Assembly: GCA_015657635.1 (NCBI GenBank)
Contig: JACDQM010000008.1
Coordinates: forward strand, 1 to 49,641
Reading direction: 5' to 3'
Source of the DNA: Roseateles sp.
Lineage (GTDB): Bacteria > Pseudomonadota > Gammaproteobacteria > Burkholderiales > Burkholderiaceae_C
DNA length: 49,641 bases
The stretch's first letter is position 1. Each line of letters opens with the position of its first letter. The translations under genes were made by a program, and so were the position numbers. Shown here piece by piece: positions 16,519 through 24,855 of this stretch. Under the pieces are notes generated by a model. That model saw only the letters and a program-made list of their open reading frames with translations, was not told the origin of the DNA and ran no database searches.

Positions 16519-17355
16519 TCAGGGGCGCAGCAGGCGCAGCCGGCTTTGCAGCGCGGCGGCGTTCAGCACACCCAGATGCGCATCGACCAGGCGGCCCTGC
16601 GCGTCGTAGAAGAAGGTGCTGGGCAGGCCGGTCGAGCCAAGCGCCGGCCCCAGCTGCGAGCCGGCGTCCAGCAGCACCTCGGGCAGCTGCAGCTGCTGGC
16701 TTTGCATGTACGCGCGCACAGCCGCCGCTGATTCGCCTTGGTTGACGAACAGAAAGCCGACGCCGCTGTCTCGCTGGGCCGCCGCCGCCAGCACCGGCAT
16801 CTCGGCACGGCAGGGGCCGCACCAGCTGGCCCACAGATTGATCACCAGCGGGCGGCCGCGCGCCGCCTCGGTCAGCGTCAGGCTGCGGCCATCGGCCAGC
16901 GCCTGCAAGGGCAGATCGGGCAGCGGGCGCTGCTGCTGCAGGCCCAGTGCTGCCGAGCCGGCCTGCCAGACCAGCAGGCCAGCCGCGGCACTGCCGGCCA
17001 GCGCGCGCCGCAGGCCCGGGCTGCGCCAGCCGCGCCACAGCAGCCAGGCGAAGCCCGCGGCCACGCCGGCACCGGCCTGCCAGCCGCCATCGCGCACATC
17101 CAGCGCCGACCAGGGCGTGGCCAGGTAGGCCGGTGCGTTCAGCGCGAGATGGGCCAGCCTGGCCACCAGCAGCCCGACGAAGCCGGCGTTCAACAGGGTC
17201 TGGCTGGCCGCATCGGCCGCGGCTTTGCGGCCCTCGGCGTCGGCCGGTGCGCGGCGCGCCAGAAGTCCAGCCAGCCAGCTGGCGCCCCACAGGCTCAGCA
17301 ACAGCAGCAGCGGTGTGCTGGGCAGGGCCACCGGCCCGATCTGGATGGCCAGCAT
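16519..17355 (-). CDS. TlpA-type thioredoxin with Lgt-like membrane domain
   Basis: This 278-aa fusion starts with a membrane part of about 140 residues (helices near 13-33, 53-75, 95-110, 118-135) that resembles prolipoprotein diacylglyceryl transferase in its opening (IQIGPVALPSTPLLLLLS) and helix order, though it lacks obvious catalytic residues. Residues 145-278 form a TlpA/ResA thioredoxin domain in the periplasm. The CXXC is C179-G-P-C182 in NLWASWCGPCRAEMP, and a cis-Pro follows in STGLPSTFF. It probably reduces periplasmic disulfides. It sits 13 bases after the DUF3422 gene and 15 before the TauE gene. Confidence 0.85.
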   Translation of the reverse strand: MLAIQIGPVALPSTPLLLLLSLWGASWLAGLLARRAPADAEGRKAAADAASQTLLNAGFVGLLVARLAHLALNAPAYLATPWSALDVRDGGWQAGAGVAAGFAWLLWRGWRSPGLRRALAGSAAAGLLVWQAGSAALGLQQQRPLPDLPLQALADGRSLTLTEAARGRPLVINLWASWCGPCRAEMPVLAAAAQRDSGVGFLFVNQGESAAAVRAYMQSQQLQLPEVLLDAGSQLGPALGSTGLPSTFFYDAQGRLVDAHLGVLNAAALQSRLRLLRP

Positions 17356-17368
17356 CGCGGTCGCGGCC

Positions 17369-18694
17369 TCAGTGGTTCAGCCGGGCATGCACCCGTTGCG
17401 TGGCTTTCCAGACACCCCACAGCACCAGCGGGATCAAGGCGCCGGTGGTGATCTCGGGATTCAGCGGCAGGCCGGCCGACTTCAGCGCCTTGACGCCATA
17501 CAGCAGCAGGCTGACGACGTAGTAGGAGATCGCTGCGATCGACAGCCCTTCCACGGTGGACTGCAGCTGCAGCTGCAGGTCCTGGCCGCGCGTCAGCTTG
17601 GCCAGCAGCTGCTGGTTCTGGGTTTCGGTGGCGATGTCGACACGCGTGCGCAGCAGTGCGCTGGCGCGCTCGATGCGCTGCGACAGCGAGGCCAGCCGCG
17701 CCGAGGTGGCCACCACGGTGGCGATGGCCGGCGACAGGCGGCGCTGCATGAATTCGCCGATGGTCTGCGTGCCCGGGATGGGTTTTTCGCGCAGCTCGCT
17801 GATGCGTTGGCGCACCAGCGCGTCATAGGCCTGGGTGGCCGAGAAGCGGTAGAGGTGCTGGGCAGTGGCGCGCTCGACGCCAGCGGCGACATGGATCAGG
17901 CTGTCCAGCAGCTCGGCTTCGGAATCCTGGCGGGCCTCCAGCTTGGCGGTGACCTCGGCCAGCGCCGCTTCCGACTCGGCCAGCATCGGTGCCAGCGCCT
18001 TGGCCACCGGCAGGCCGCGCAGCGCCATCAGTCGGTAGATCTCCAGCTCCAGCAGGCGCTGCGAGACGCGGCCGGCCCGGGTTTCGCTGGTGCCCGGCGG
18101 TGCGATCACCAGCATGCGCTCGAAGCCGCTGGGCAGCAGGCGAAAGTTGGTCACCGCCATCGAGTGGCCGTTGCCCAGCATCGAGGCCACTACGGTGCGG
18201 CCGCCGAACCACTGCTGTGCCAGCGCCAGTGCGGCATGCGGGTCGCTGATGTCATGCTCCAGCATCACCAGCTTGACGGCTGCCACGGTGCGGCCGGGGA
18301 TCTCGCGCAGCCAGCAGGCATCCAGCGCCAGGCTCTCCAGCAACTCGGGCTCGCTGGCGCCCAGTGCGGCCTGCGGCGGCAGCGGCTGGACCAGCGAGTA
18401 GCGCGTGAATTCGCTGTGGCGCTCCCATTTGAGCGTCGGCCCGCCCAGGCGCAGGCGCAGAAAGTTGTCGGCCAGATCGGCGGGCTGCAGCCCGTCCTGC
18501 CCGGGCAGGCGGCGCAGATGCGCGCATTCGTCCTCGCGGCTCACGCCTTCATTGAGCACGGCCACCAGCACCACCAGCGCCGGCAGGCGGATTCGGGCCG
18601 AGGGGCGGGCGTGGACCTCGTTGTGCAGCAGGCCGCGCAGCGGATCGTCGGGCGGCAGGCAGGTCGGATTCGGAGAGCTGGAGACGACAGACAT
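17369..18694 (-). CDS. DUF3422-family membrane-anchored protein
   Basis: This 441-aa protein matches DUF3422: an N-terminal LHNEVHARP motif, then a large soluble domain with ERHSEFTRY, LVMLEHDISDPHAALAL and coiled-coil regions around 270-370. Two C-terminal transmembrane helices follow (SIAAISYYVVSLLLYG and TGALIPLVLWGVWKA), giving a cytoplasmic body anchored at the C terminus. The function is unknown. ATG 18694 (MSVVSSSP) is preferred over a frame open to 19102. It heads the probable DUF3422-TlpA-TauE operon. Confidence 0.85.
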   Translation of the reverse strand: MSVVSSSPNPTCLPPDDPLRGLLHNEVHARPSARIRLPALVVLVAVLNEGVSREDECAHLRRLPGQDGLQPADLADNFLRLRLGGPTLKWERHSEFTRYSLVQPLPPQAALGASEPELLESLALDACWLREIPGRTVAAVKLVMLEHDISDPHAALALAQQWFGGRTVVASMLGNGHSMAVTNFRLLPSGFERMLVIAPPGTSETRAGRVSQRLLELEIYRLMALRGLPVAKALAPMLAESEAALAEVTAKLEARQDSEAELLDSLIHVAAGVERATAQHLYRFSATQAYDALVRQRISELREKPIPGTQTIGEFMQRRLSPAIATVVATSARLASLSQRIERASALLRTRVDIATETQNQQLLAKLTRGQDLQLQLQSTVEGLSIAAISYYVVSLLLYGVKALKSAGLPLNPEITTGALIPLVLWGVWKATQRVHARLNH

Positions 18695-18747
18695 GGGGAC
18701 GCTGTGGCTGGCCAAGACGGCCCCCGAGTATCGGTGCTGGCGGCGCG

Positions 18748-19056
18748 TCAGCGCAGCGCGTTGCGCGAACGGATCAGTCCGAAGCCCACCAGCGCGGCCA
18801 GCAGGGCCAGCGACAGCCCGGCCATCGGTTGGCTCAGCGTGGCCTGGCCCAGTTCGGGCGAGATGGCCAGCGCGGCAGCGACGGCCCAGCCACCCGCCAG
18901 CAGCGCGAGTGTCAGACCACCGGGCTGGCGGGCGACGACGCGGCGCAGGGCGCTCAGCATCATCACAGCCCACAGCAGGGCGGCCACCGTCAACAGCGGC
19001 CAGGTGCCCAGCGCCAGATCCCATCCAGCGCCCAGCAGGTTCACCATCGCATTCAT
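18748..19056 (-). CDS. Small three-helix membrane protein
   Basis: This 102-aa protein has hydrophobic helices at about 12-32, 45-62 and 78-96, with a short cytoplasmic end, RSRNALR. ATG 19056 has CGGAG six bases upstream; the longer frame to 19161 is unlikely. It is 53 bases upstream of the DUF3422 gene on the same strand and may be part of that operon. No family is recognised. Confidence 0.55.
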   Translation of the reverse strand: MNAMVNLLGAGWDLALGTWPLLTVAALLWAVMMLSALRRVVARQPGGLTLALLAGGWAVAAALAISPELGQATLSQPMAGLSLALLAALVGFGLIRSRNALR

Positions 19057-19222
19057 CCCAGACTCCGACAACAGTCCGCCAGCAAGGCCGGCGGGGCAAC
19101 AAACAGTTCGAAGGGGCGGACTATGCGTGCAAAGCCGCTGGCGGGCGTTGATCTGCATCATCCGGCCCAGGGCCGCCGCTCGCGCAGAATCGCCCGATCG
19201 TGAAGCCTTGCCGCCAAATTCG

Positions 19223-19573
19223 ATGAATCCGCCCGGTACCGACGAGCTGCAGCGCTGGCTGGCCGCCGAGATCGCGCAGCTTGAAGCGCGTCTGCAGGGT
19301 CAGGGGCCGGTCTGCCAGCTCGACCGGCAAAACGCCACGCCGCCCAGCCTCAAGGCCGATGAAGGACGCTATGCGGTCCTGCGCCGCGCGGCACGCCTGG
19401 GCTTGCACGCCGATGCGGTGCCGGCCTTGCAGGCTGAAGCCGCCAAGGCGCAGGCTTTCCTGGCCAGTGATAGCGGCCTGGGGCGCGATCCGGTCTGGCG
19501 GGCCTATCACGCGGCCGTGCTGGCCGCGGTGGAGGAACTGCTGCGGCGCTGGCCGGCAGCGCCACCGACCTGA
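19223..19573 (+). CDS. Hypothetical protein, helical
   Basis: This 116-aa soluble protein is predicted almost entirely helical, with ELQRWLAAEIAQLEARLQGQG at the start and AYHAAVLAAVEELLRRWPAAP at the end. It has no signal peptide or membrane helix. ATG 19223 is the last Met before the conserved-looking region of a much longer frame that runs antisense to the DUF3422 gene. It converges with the chemoreceptor gene (15-base gap). The family is not recognised. Confidence 0.5.
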   Translation: MNPPGTDELQRWLAAEIAQLEARLQGQGPVCQLDRQNATPPSLKADEGRYAVLRRAARLGLHADAVPALQAEAAKAQAFLASDSGLGRDPVWRAYHAAVLAAVEELLRRWPAAPPT

Positions 19574-19588
19574 GCGAGTGCCTGCGGC

Positions 19589-21010
19589 TCAGGTGCGGAA
19601 GACGGCGGAACTCTCGCTCAGCCGCGCCGCCTGTTCGCGCATGCTTTCGGCCGCCGCGGCGGATTGCTCAACCAGCGCGGCGTTCTGCTGCGTGACCTGG
19701 TCCAGCTGCAGGATGGCCTGGTTGACGCGGGCGATCTCCTGGCTCTGCTGGGCCGAGGAGTCGGCGATCTCGCCGATCAGGCCCGCCACGCGCTGCACCG
19801 AGCCTTCGATCTCCTTCATGGCCTCGCCAGCGGCCTGCACCAGGTCCGCGCCTGCGGCCACCTGCTCGACCGAGGTGCTGATCAGGCCCTTGATGTCCTT
19901 GGCCGCTTCGGCCGAGCGCTGGGCCAGATTGCGCACTTCGGAGGCGACGACCGCGAAGCCCTTGCCCTGCTCGCCGGCACGGGCAGCTTCCACCGCGGCA
20001 TTGAGCGCCAGGATATTGGTCTGGAAGGCGATGCTGTCGATCATGCCGGTGATGTCAGCGATCTTCTTGGCGCTGGCGTCGATGGCCTGCATGGTGCTGA
20101 CCACCTGGCCGACCACCGCGCCGCCCTTGGCAGCCGCCGTAGAAGCGCCAGCGGCCAGGCCGTTGGCCTCACGCGCCGACGCGGCGGTGTTGCCCACCGC
20201 ATGCGTCAGCTGATCCATCGAGGACGAGGTCTGCTGCAGGCTGGACGCGGTTTGTTCCGTGCGGTTGGACAGGTCCTGGTTGCCCGATGCGATCTCGGCG
20301 CTGGCCGTGCCGATGCTCTGGGCCGCGACCTGCACCTGCGAAACGGCCGAAGCAATGCGCGCCATCGCCTGCTGCAGCTGCGCGGCCGTGCCGATCGATG
20401 CGCGCAGCGAGCCGGTGTTGAGGTTGATGCGGCCCTGGTCTTCCATGCCCTCGACCATGCGGATCAGCTCAGACTGCTCGACGGCGCGCTTGTGCATTTC
20501 GATGGCGATGAGAACTTCGAAGGCTGTCTGTACGACGACATAGCCCGCGTGGATCAGCACGCGGCCGAAGTCCGGCTCGGTCAGGCAGAAGGTGCCCATG
20601 CCAGCGAGCTGCAGGCGGTCGAACAGGATGTGGTGCACGGCGATCACCGCGGCGCCGGTGACGATAGGCGCCCAGTTGCGATAGACCAGCAGGAAGGCCA
20701 GCGAGGTGAAGACGCCGAAGTGGTACTCCAGCATGCCCTTGCCCAGCTGGATGTGCAGCGCCACCATCGCCATCGTGACGAAGGCCATGCCATGCGCGCT
20801 GACGGCTGTGCCGCCGGCCATGCCATACAGGCCGCCGGCCAGCAACAGCAGCGGCAGGCCGATGCCCCAGGCCAGGCCGTTCTGGCCCCACTGCCAGCCC
20901 AGCACCAGCGCCAGCAGTGCCTGCAGGCCGATGGCGACCAGCATCAGGCGGTCGGCCTTGAGCCAGGCGATCTGGCGGGAACTTGTGGAAGTGTTGGCGG
21001 ACGTCGACAT
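19589..21010 (-). CDS. Methyl-accepting chemotaxis protein with membrane-embedded His-rich sensor
   Basis: This 473-aa chemoreceptor lacks a periplasmic ligand domain. Residues about 18-175 form six or so transmembrane helices holding conserved-looking His ([37 protein letters not shown]). No clear HAMP domain follows. The cytoplasmic signalling domain has the kinase-interacting tip region [23 protein letters not shown] and the methylation-helix repeats. The ligand is unknown; the His could bind heme or a metal. It is a single gene, transcribed away from the ars operon end. Confidence 0.9.
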   Translation of the reverse strand: MSTSANTSTSSRQIAWLKADRLMLVAIGLQALLALVLGWQWGQNGLAWGIGLPLLLLAGGLYGMAGGTAVSAHGMAFVTMAMVALHIQLGKGMLEYHFGVFTSLAFLLVYRNWAPIVTGAAVIAVHHILFDRLQLAGMGTFCLTEPDFGRVLIHAGYVVVQTAFEVLIAIEMHKRAVEQSELIRMVEGMEDQGRINLNTGSLRASIGTAAQLQQAMARIASAVSQVQVAAQSIGTASAEIASGNQDLSNRTEQTASSLQQTSSSMDQLTHAVGNTAASAREANGLAAGASTAAAKGGAVVGQVVSTMQAIDASAKKIADITGMIDSIAFQTNILALNAAVEAARAGEQGKGFAVVASEVRNLAQRSAEAAKDIKGLISTSVEQVAAGADLVQAAGEAMKEIEGSVQRVAGLIGEIADSSAQQSQEIARVNQAILQLDQVTQQNAALVEQSAAAAESMREQAARLSESSAVFRT

Positions 21011-21093
21011 CGAAGGAGGCTCCTCTACAGCTGGCTTTTGAGCCTACTCCCGCCGCTTCGCCTCTGGCCAGCGAACAATGTCCCTATCCCGGG

Positions 21094-22284
21094 CTACTTA
21101 GCGCGATGACTGGCGATCGCTTGTGCGAACAGCAGCGCAGCCACCGCCCCCAGCGCGGCCAGCACGCCGATCAGCGGCAGCGGCGCCAGCCAGCCGAGCA
21201 GCCAGGCGGCCAGCACCGGCCCGGCCGCCTTGGACAGCAGCACCGGCGTGGCCAGCGCGCCGTTGATGGCGCCGTACTGCTCGCGGCCATAGAGTTCGGC
21301 CGGCAGCGCGCCGCGCACGATGGTCATCATGCCGTTGCCGGCGCCGTAGAGCAGCGCGAACAGCGCGATCCAGGGGCTGGCGCCTTCGGCCAGCAACAGC
21401 ACCGCCAGCGAGGCCGGCAGCAGCCACAGCGTCAGCGTGCCAAGCCGCGAGGGCCGCACCTGACCCATGAAGACGAACTCAAGCACCCGACCGAGCACCT
21501 GCATCGGCCCGATCAGCGCGCCGACCCAGGCCGCTTGCGACGGGCTCAGGCCACGGCTGCCCAGCAGCGTCAGCAGGTGCACGGCCAGCGCCGAGAACAC
21601 CAGCGTGTTGGCAGTGAAGGCCGCGCAAAGCCAGGCAAAGCCAGGCCGCTTCAACAGTTCGCGCCAGCGGGTGGGTGGCGGCGCGGCAGTGGCGGTGTGC
21701 CGGCCGGCCGGCGTGGCGCGTGGCAGCAGCAGGGCGTGGATCGGCACGCACAGCAGCAGGTTGATGGCGGCCAGCACCCACAGGGTCTGGCGCCAGTTCA
21801 GCGTGTCCAGCAGGCCTTGCGTGAGCGGCCAGAACACGGTGCTGGCGAAGCCGCCGAACAGGGTCAGCACGGTAATGGCCTTGCGCGGCCCTTGCTTGAA
21901 CAGGCGCGCCAGCACGGCGAAGGCGGGGTCGTAAAGCGTGGCGGCCATCACGGCGCCCAGGCCGGCCCACACCAGGTAGAGCTGCAGCAGGCTCTGCACC
22001 TGGCTCAGCAAGGCCAGCAGCGCCGCGCCGGCCAGCGAGCCGCAGCTCATCAGCGCATGGCCACCATGCTGGTCGATCCAGCGGCCGACCGGCGCCGACA
22101 AGAGCCCCGCCACCAGCAGGGCCAGCGAGAAGGCGCCGACCACCACGGCCTGGCTGGCCTCCAGCTGCTGCTGCAGCGGCTGCATCAGCAGCGCGAAGGC
22201 ATAGAAGTAGCTGCCCCAGGAGACGATCTGAGCCACACCGAGCGCGCAGACGATCAGCCAGGCCCGCGGCGTCGGGCTGGGCAT
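21094..22284 (-). CDS. MFS transporter, probable arsenic-compound exporter
   Basis: This 396-aa major facilitator protein has 12 predicted helices; the motif-A-like loop is VGRWIDQHGGHALM. As the last gene of an arsR-led operon without arsB or acr3, it is the best candidate for the arsenic efflux pump, like ArsJ or ArsK. No GAPDH gene accompanies it, so an ArsJ-type arsenophosphoglycerate route is less likely. ATG 22284 (four bases after the aquaglyceroporin stop, GAGG upstream) is preferred to a GTG at 22311. Substrate assignment is from context only. Confidence 0.75.
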   Translation of the reverse strand: MPSPTPRAWLIVCALGVAQIVSWGSYFYAFALLMQPLQQQLEASQAVVVGAFSLALLVAGLLSAPVGRWIDQHGGHALMSCGSLAGAALLALLSQVQSLLQLYLVWAGLGAVMAATLYDPAFAVLARLFKQGPRKAITVLTLFGGFASTVFWPLTQGLLDTLNWRQTLWVLAAINLLLCVPIHALLLPRATPAGRHTATAAPPPTRWRELLKRPGFAWLCAAFTANTLVFSALAVHLLTLLGSRGLSPSQAAWVGALIGPMQVLGRVLEFVFMGQVRPSRLGTLTLWLLPASLAVLLLAEGASPWIALFALLYGAGNGMMTIVRGALPAELYGREQYGAINGALATPVLLSKAAGPVLAAWLLGWLAPLPLIGVLAALGAVAALLFAQAIASHRAK

Positions 22285-22288
22285 GGCC

Positions 22289-22945
22289 TCAGGCGCGGGC
22301 TTCGGCGTCACCCAGGCACCGGTGCAGCAACAGGCCGGCGGCGGCGCCCAGCAGCTGGGCCGCCATGAAGCCAGGCACGCTGGAGGGCGCGATGCCGGCG
22401 AAGCTGTCGCTGAACATGCGGCCGAAGGCCGCGGCCGGGTTGGCGAAGGAGGTGGAGGCGGTGAACCAGTAGGCCGCGCCGATATAGGCGGCCACCAGGC
22501 TGCTGACGCGGGCCGCTGGCGCGCGCAGGATCACCAGCAGCAGCCCGGCGGTGGCCACACCCTCGGCCAGCCACTGGGCCGGCCCCTCCCGTAGCTTGGT
22601 CGAGAACTGCAAGACCGGCAGCTCGAACATCGCATGCGCGAGCCAGGCGCCCAGCATCGCGCCCAGCAACTGGGCCGCGATGTAGGGCGGTAGCACACGC
22701 TTGTCCAGCTCACCTCGCCAGGCCATCGCCAGACTGACGCCCGGATTGAAGTGGGCGCCACTGATTGGCCCGAACACTTCGATCAGCACATACAGGCCGA
22801 AGACGGTGGCCAGCGTGTTGGCCAGCAGGGCCAGGGCCACATTGCCGCCGGCCAGGCGCTCGGCCATGATGCCGGAGCCGATGACGATAGCCAGCAGCAA
22901 GGCCGTGCCCAGCGCTTCGGCCAGCAGACGATGCCTGAGCCTCAT
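22289..22945 (-). CDS. Aquaglyceroporin (MIP family), AqpS-like arsenite channel
   Basis: This 218-aa six-helix channel has the two half-helix signatures: HFNPGVS (NPG at 67-69, replacing NPA) and FANPAAAFGRMFSD (NPA at 169-171). The Arg that normally follows the second NPA is replaced by Ala, which widens or alters the selectivity filter, as in MIP channels found in ars operons. In Sinorhizobium AqpS lets arsenite leave the cell after ArsC reduction. ATG 22945 overlaps the arsC stop as ATGA. Its place between arsC and an MFS gene supports arsenite or methylarsenite passage. Confidence 0.82.
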   Translation of the reverse strand: MRLRHRLLAEALGTALLLAIVIGSGIMAERLAGGNVALALLANTLATVFGLYVLIEVFGPISGAHFNPGVSLAMAWRGELDKRVLPPYIAAQLLGAMLGAWLAHAMFELPVLQFSTKLREGPAQWLAEGVATAGLLLVILRAPAARVSSLVAAYIGAAYWFTASTSFANPAAAFGRMFSDSFAGIAPSSVPGFMAAQLLGAAAGLLLHRCLGDAEARA

Positions 22946-23436
22946 TGCTGCGCAATCTCCGTCAGGGCCAGCTGCAGTTCGGCATTGCCCATGCTGGACA
23001 GCGGCAGTTGCAGCAGCTGCAGCATGCGATAGCCGATGGCCTGGCGCGTCAGCTCGAAGGCGGCGCGCTTGCCGGCATCGCCGCCCTCGGCATTGGACGG
23101 ATCGGCATAGCCCCAGTGCACCTTGACCGGCGAGCCCGGCCAGTAGGGGCAGGTCTCGGCGGCAGCGCTGTCGCACACGGTGATGACGATGCGCATCTCG
23201 GGCGCGCCGGGGGCGACGAATTCATCCCAGCTCTTGCTGCGATAGGGTGTCACGTCAACGCCGGCCTTGGTCAGCGCTTCCAGTGCGAAGGGGTTGAGGC
23301 GCCCGCTGGGCGCGCTGCCGGCGCTGTAGGCGCGCACATCCTTGCCGAGCTTGGCGGCCCAGTGGTTGAGCATGCCTTCGGACAGCACGCTGCGTGCCGA
23401 GTTGTGGGTGCAAAGGATCAGGACATTGGTGGTCAT
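22942..23436 (-). CDS. arsC: Arsenate reductase, low-molecular-weight phosphatase type (copy 1)
   Basis: This 164-aa protein reduces arsenate to arsenite. The P-loop is C9-THNSA-R15, as in LMW phosphatase folds, and the redox Cys pair lies at C88 and C96 in TVCDSAAAETCPYWPG, fitting thioredoxin-coupled ArsC. ATG 23436 (MTTNV) is preferred to the TTG at 23442. It is 17 bases downstream of the second arsC copy and coupled by ATGA to the channel gene. The two copies are clearly diverged, so this is not a recent duplication. Confidence 0.88.
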   Translation of the reverse strand: MTTNVLILCTHNSARSVLSEGMLNHWAAKLGKDVRAYSAGSAPSGRLNPFALEALTKAGVDVTPYRSKSWDEFVAPGAPEMRIVITVCDSAAAETCPYWPGSPVKVHWGYADPSNAEGGDAGKRAAFELTRQAIGYRMLQLLQLPLSSMGNAELQLALTEIAQQ

Positions 23437-23453
23437 GGACAAGCAACCTTGGC

Positions 23454-23951
23454 TTACTGTTGGCCGATATCGCGCAGCGCCTGCTGCAGCGACAGGCGGT
23501 TGAGGCTGCTGACGGGCAGGGCCAGCATCAGCTCGATGCGGCGCTTGAGCGCCAGCGCGGTGTTCATGAAGGCCTGGCTGCGCTGCTCGTCACTGCCTTG
23601 TGCAGCAGCGGGATCGGGCAGGCCCCAGTGGGCGCTGATGGGCTGGCCGGGCCAGACCGGGCAGGCTTCACCAGCGGCCTGGTCGCAGACGGTGAACACA
23701 AAGTCCAGCTCCGGCGCATCCGGGCCGGCGAACTCGCCCCAGCTCTTGCTGCGGCAGCTGCCCGAGGGCAGCTGCAGGCGCTGCAGCGTCTGCAGCGTCA
23801 GCGGGTTGACGACGCCCGTGGGGTGGCTGCCGGCCGACCAGGCCTGGAACTGGCCCTGGCCCATCTGGTTCAGCAGGGCTTCGGCCAGGATCGAGCGGGC
23901 GGAGTTGCCGGTGCAGACGAACAGGACATTCTTGGGCTTGCTCTGATTCAT
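23454..23951 (-). CDS. arsC: Arsenate reductase, low-molecular-weight phosphatase type (copy 2)
   Basis: This 165-aa paralogue has P-loop C13-TGNSA-R19 and the second redox pair C89 and C97 in TVCDQAAGEACPVWPG, so it should also use thioredoxin. The phosphatase general-acid region WGEFAGPDAPELDFVF is similar to copy 1, but the rest differs, with an extra Cys at 66. ATG 23951 lies 13 bases after the arsI stop. The larger frame open to 24182 overlaps arsI and is not real. Two reductases in one operon may differ in substrate or reductant. Confidence 0.88.
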   Translation of the reverse strand: MNQSKPKNVLFVCTGNSARSILAEALLNQMGQGQFQAWSAGSHPTGVVNPLTLQTLQRLQLPSGSCRSKSWGEFAGPDAPELDFVFTVCDQAAGEACPVWPGQPISAHWGLPDPAAAQGSDEQRSQAFMNTALALKRRIELMLALPVSSLNRLSLQQALRDIGQQ

Positions 23952-23964
23952 GGCGACCTCGGCC

Positions 23965-24465
23965 TCAGCAGCAGGAGGACTTGCCGGCGCTGGCCGGCGG
24001 GCAGCAGCCTGCAGCGCTGACCGCCACGGCCTTCGGCGGCGGGGCGCAGCAGGCTGCGACTTCGGCGGGCTGGGCAGCATCGCCAGCCGGCATGCTGAAC
24101 AGCGGCACATTGCCCAGCGTGTGGTAATGCTCCCAGGCCAGGCCCTGCGGGTCGGTGACCCAATACTTGTCGCTGCGGGCATAGCAGCAGGTGGTTTCGC
24201 CTTCGTCGGCCAGGGCCATGTCGGCGGACTCGGCCTGGGCCTTCATCGCCAGCAGCTCCTCGGCGCTGTCGGTCTGGAAGCCGAGGTGGTCGACGCCGGG
24301 CTCGCCGCCGCGCGAGGAGATCGCGAAGTTGATGCGCGGGTCCTCCAGCATCCACTTGGCGTAGTCGCTCTCCTGGCGGGCTGGTGCGGCGCCGAAGAGC
24401 TTGGAATAAAAGGCAACACTGGTGCCGAGGTCGGCAACGCGGACATGGACATGGAAACGCTTCAT
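23965..24465 (-). CDS. arsI: ArsI-type C-As lyase (vicinal-oxygen-chelate dioxygenase)
   Basis: ArsI cleaves the carbon-arsenic bond of trivalent organoarsenicals such as methylarsenite with Fe(II) and oxygen. This 166-aa protein keeps the diagnostic residues: metal ligands H5 (KRFHVH), H60 (GVDHLGF) and E112 (GLAWEHYH), and the vicinal Cys pair C93-C94 in ETTCCYA that binds trivalent arsenic. The last 28 residues add three Cys-Cys pairs (139-140, 154-155, 165-166) in a flexible Pro/Ala-rich tail. AAGGAG lies eight bases before the ATG. It is the second gene of the operon, 24 bases after arsR. A related family name is CadI. Confidence 0.88.
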   Translation of the reverse strand: MKRFHVHVRVADLGTSVAFYSKLFGAAPARQESDYAKWMLEDPRINFAISSRGGEPGVDHLGFQTDSAEELLAMKAQAESADMALADEGETTCCYARSDKYWVTDPQGLAWEHYHTLGNVPLFSMPAGDAAQPAEVAACCAPPPKAVAVSAAGCCPPASAGKSSCC

Positions 24466-24489
24466 GGTGAGGCTCCTTGAGAGGGTTCT

Positions 24490-24819
24490 TCAGCAGGACT
24501 TGCTGGGTTTGCAGGCGGCCACCGGCAGGCAGGCCGTGCCTTGGCAGCAGTTTTCGGTGAGGTAGCCGAGCAGCGCCGTCATTTGCTCGAAGGCCGCGCG
24601 GTAGATCAGGTAGCGGCCATCGCGCTGCTGGCTGACCAGCCCGGCGTTGGCGAGTTCCTTCAGATGGAAGGACAGGGTGGCCGCGGGCAGGCCCAGCTGC
24701 TCGCTCATCGCGCCGGGCGTGAGGCCGGTCTGCCCTGCCACCACCAGCAGCCTGAACAGCTGCAGCCGGGCACCATGGGCCAAGGCAGCCAGGGACTTGA
24801 TCGCGTCTTGTTCTTCCAT
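24490..24819 (-). CDS. arsR: ArsR-family arsenite-responsive repressor
   Basis: This 109-aa winged-helix repressor is the first gene of the ars operon. The DNA-binding region includes MSEQLGLPAATLSFHLKELANAGLVSQQ. It lacks the ELCVCDL motif of classical ArsR in the recognition helix. Arsenic ligands instead lie at the C terminus: C91-C92 and C97 in NCCQGTAC, then C103 and C109, the arrangement of the Acidithiobacillus-type ArsR. No Shine-Dalgarno precedes ATG 24819, and the likely transcription start falls on or next to it. Arsenite or methylarsenite should release it from the operator at 24822-24837. Confidence 0.92.
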   Translation of the reverse strand: MEEQDAIKSLAALAHGARLQLFRLLVVAGQTGLTPGAMSEQLGLPAATLSFHLKELANAGLVSQQRDGRYLIYRAAFEQMTALLGYLTENCCQGTACLPVAACKPSKSC

Positions 24820-24821
24820 AG

Positions 24822-24855
24822 TTCAATGATAGTCGAAATATGGAATTGAAAACAA
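24822..24855 (-). promoter_or_regulatory. arsR promoter and operator
   Basis: On the minus strand TTGTTT (24855-24850) and TATCAT (24831-24826) are 18 bases apart. The -10 box ends only six bases before the arsR ATG, so a transcript would start at or beside the start codon. An imperfect dyad TTCAA-N6-TCGAA (24822-24837) covers the -10 box and is the probable ArsR operator. Confidence 0.45.

Noticed and set aside
17225..19222. Plus-strand ORF of 782 aa over DUF3422
   Set aside because: Antisense shadow; only the last 116 codons (from 19223) could be coding.
20983..22368. 461-aa plus-strand ORF over the MFS gene
   Set aside because: Gln/Arg/Gly-rich shadow of a GC-rich membrane protein gene.
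22942..23951. Recent arsC duplication
   Set aside because: The two proteins differ across most positions, so they are old paralogues rather than a tandem repeat.
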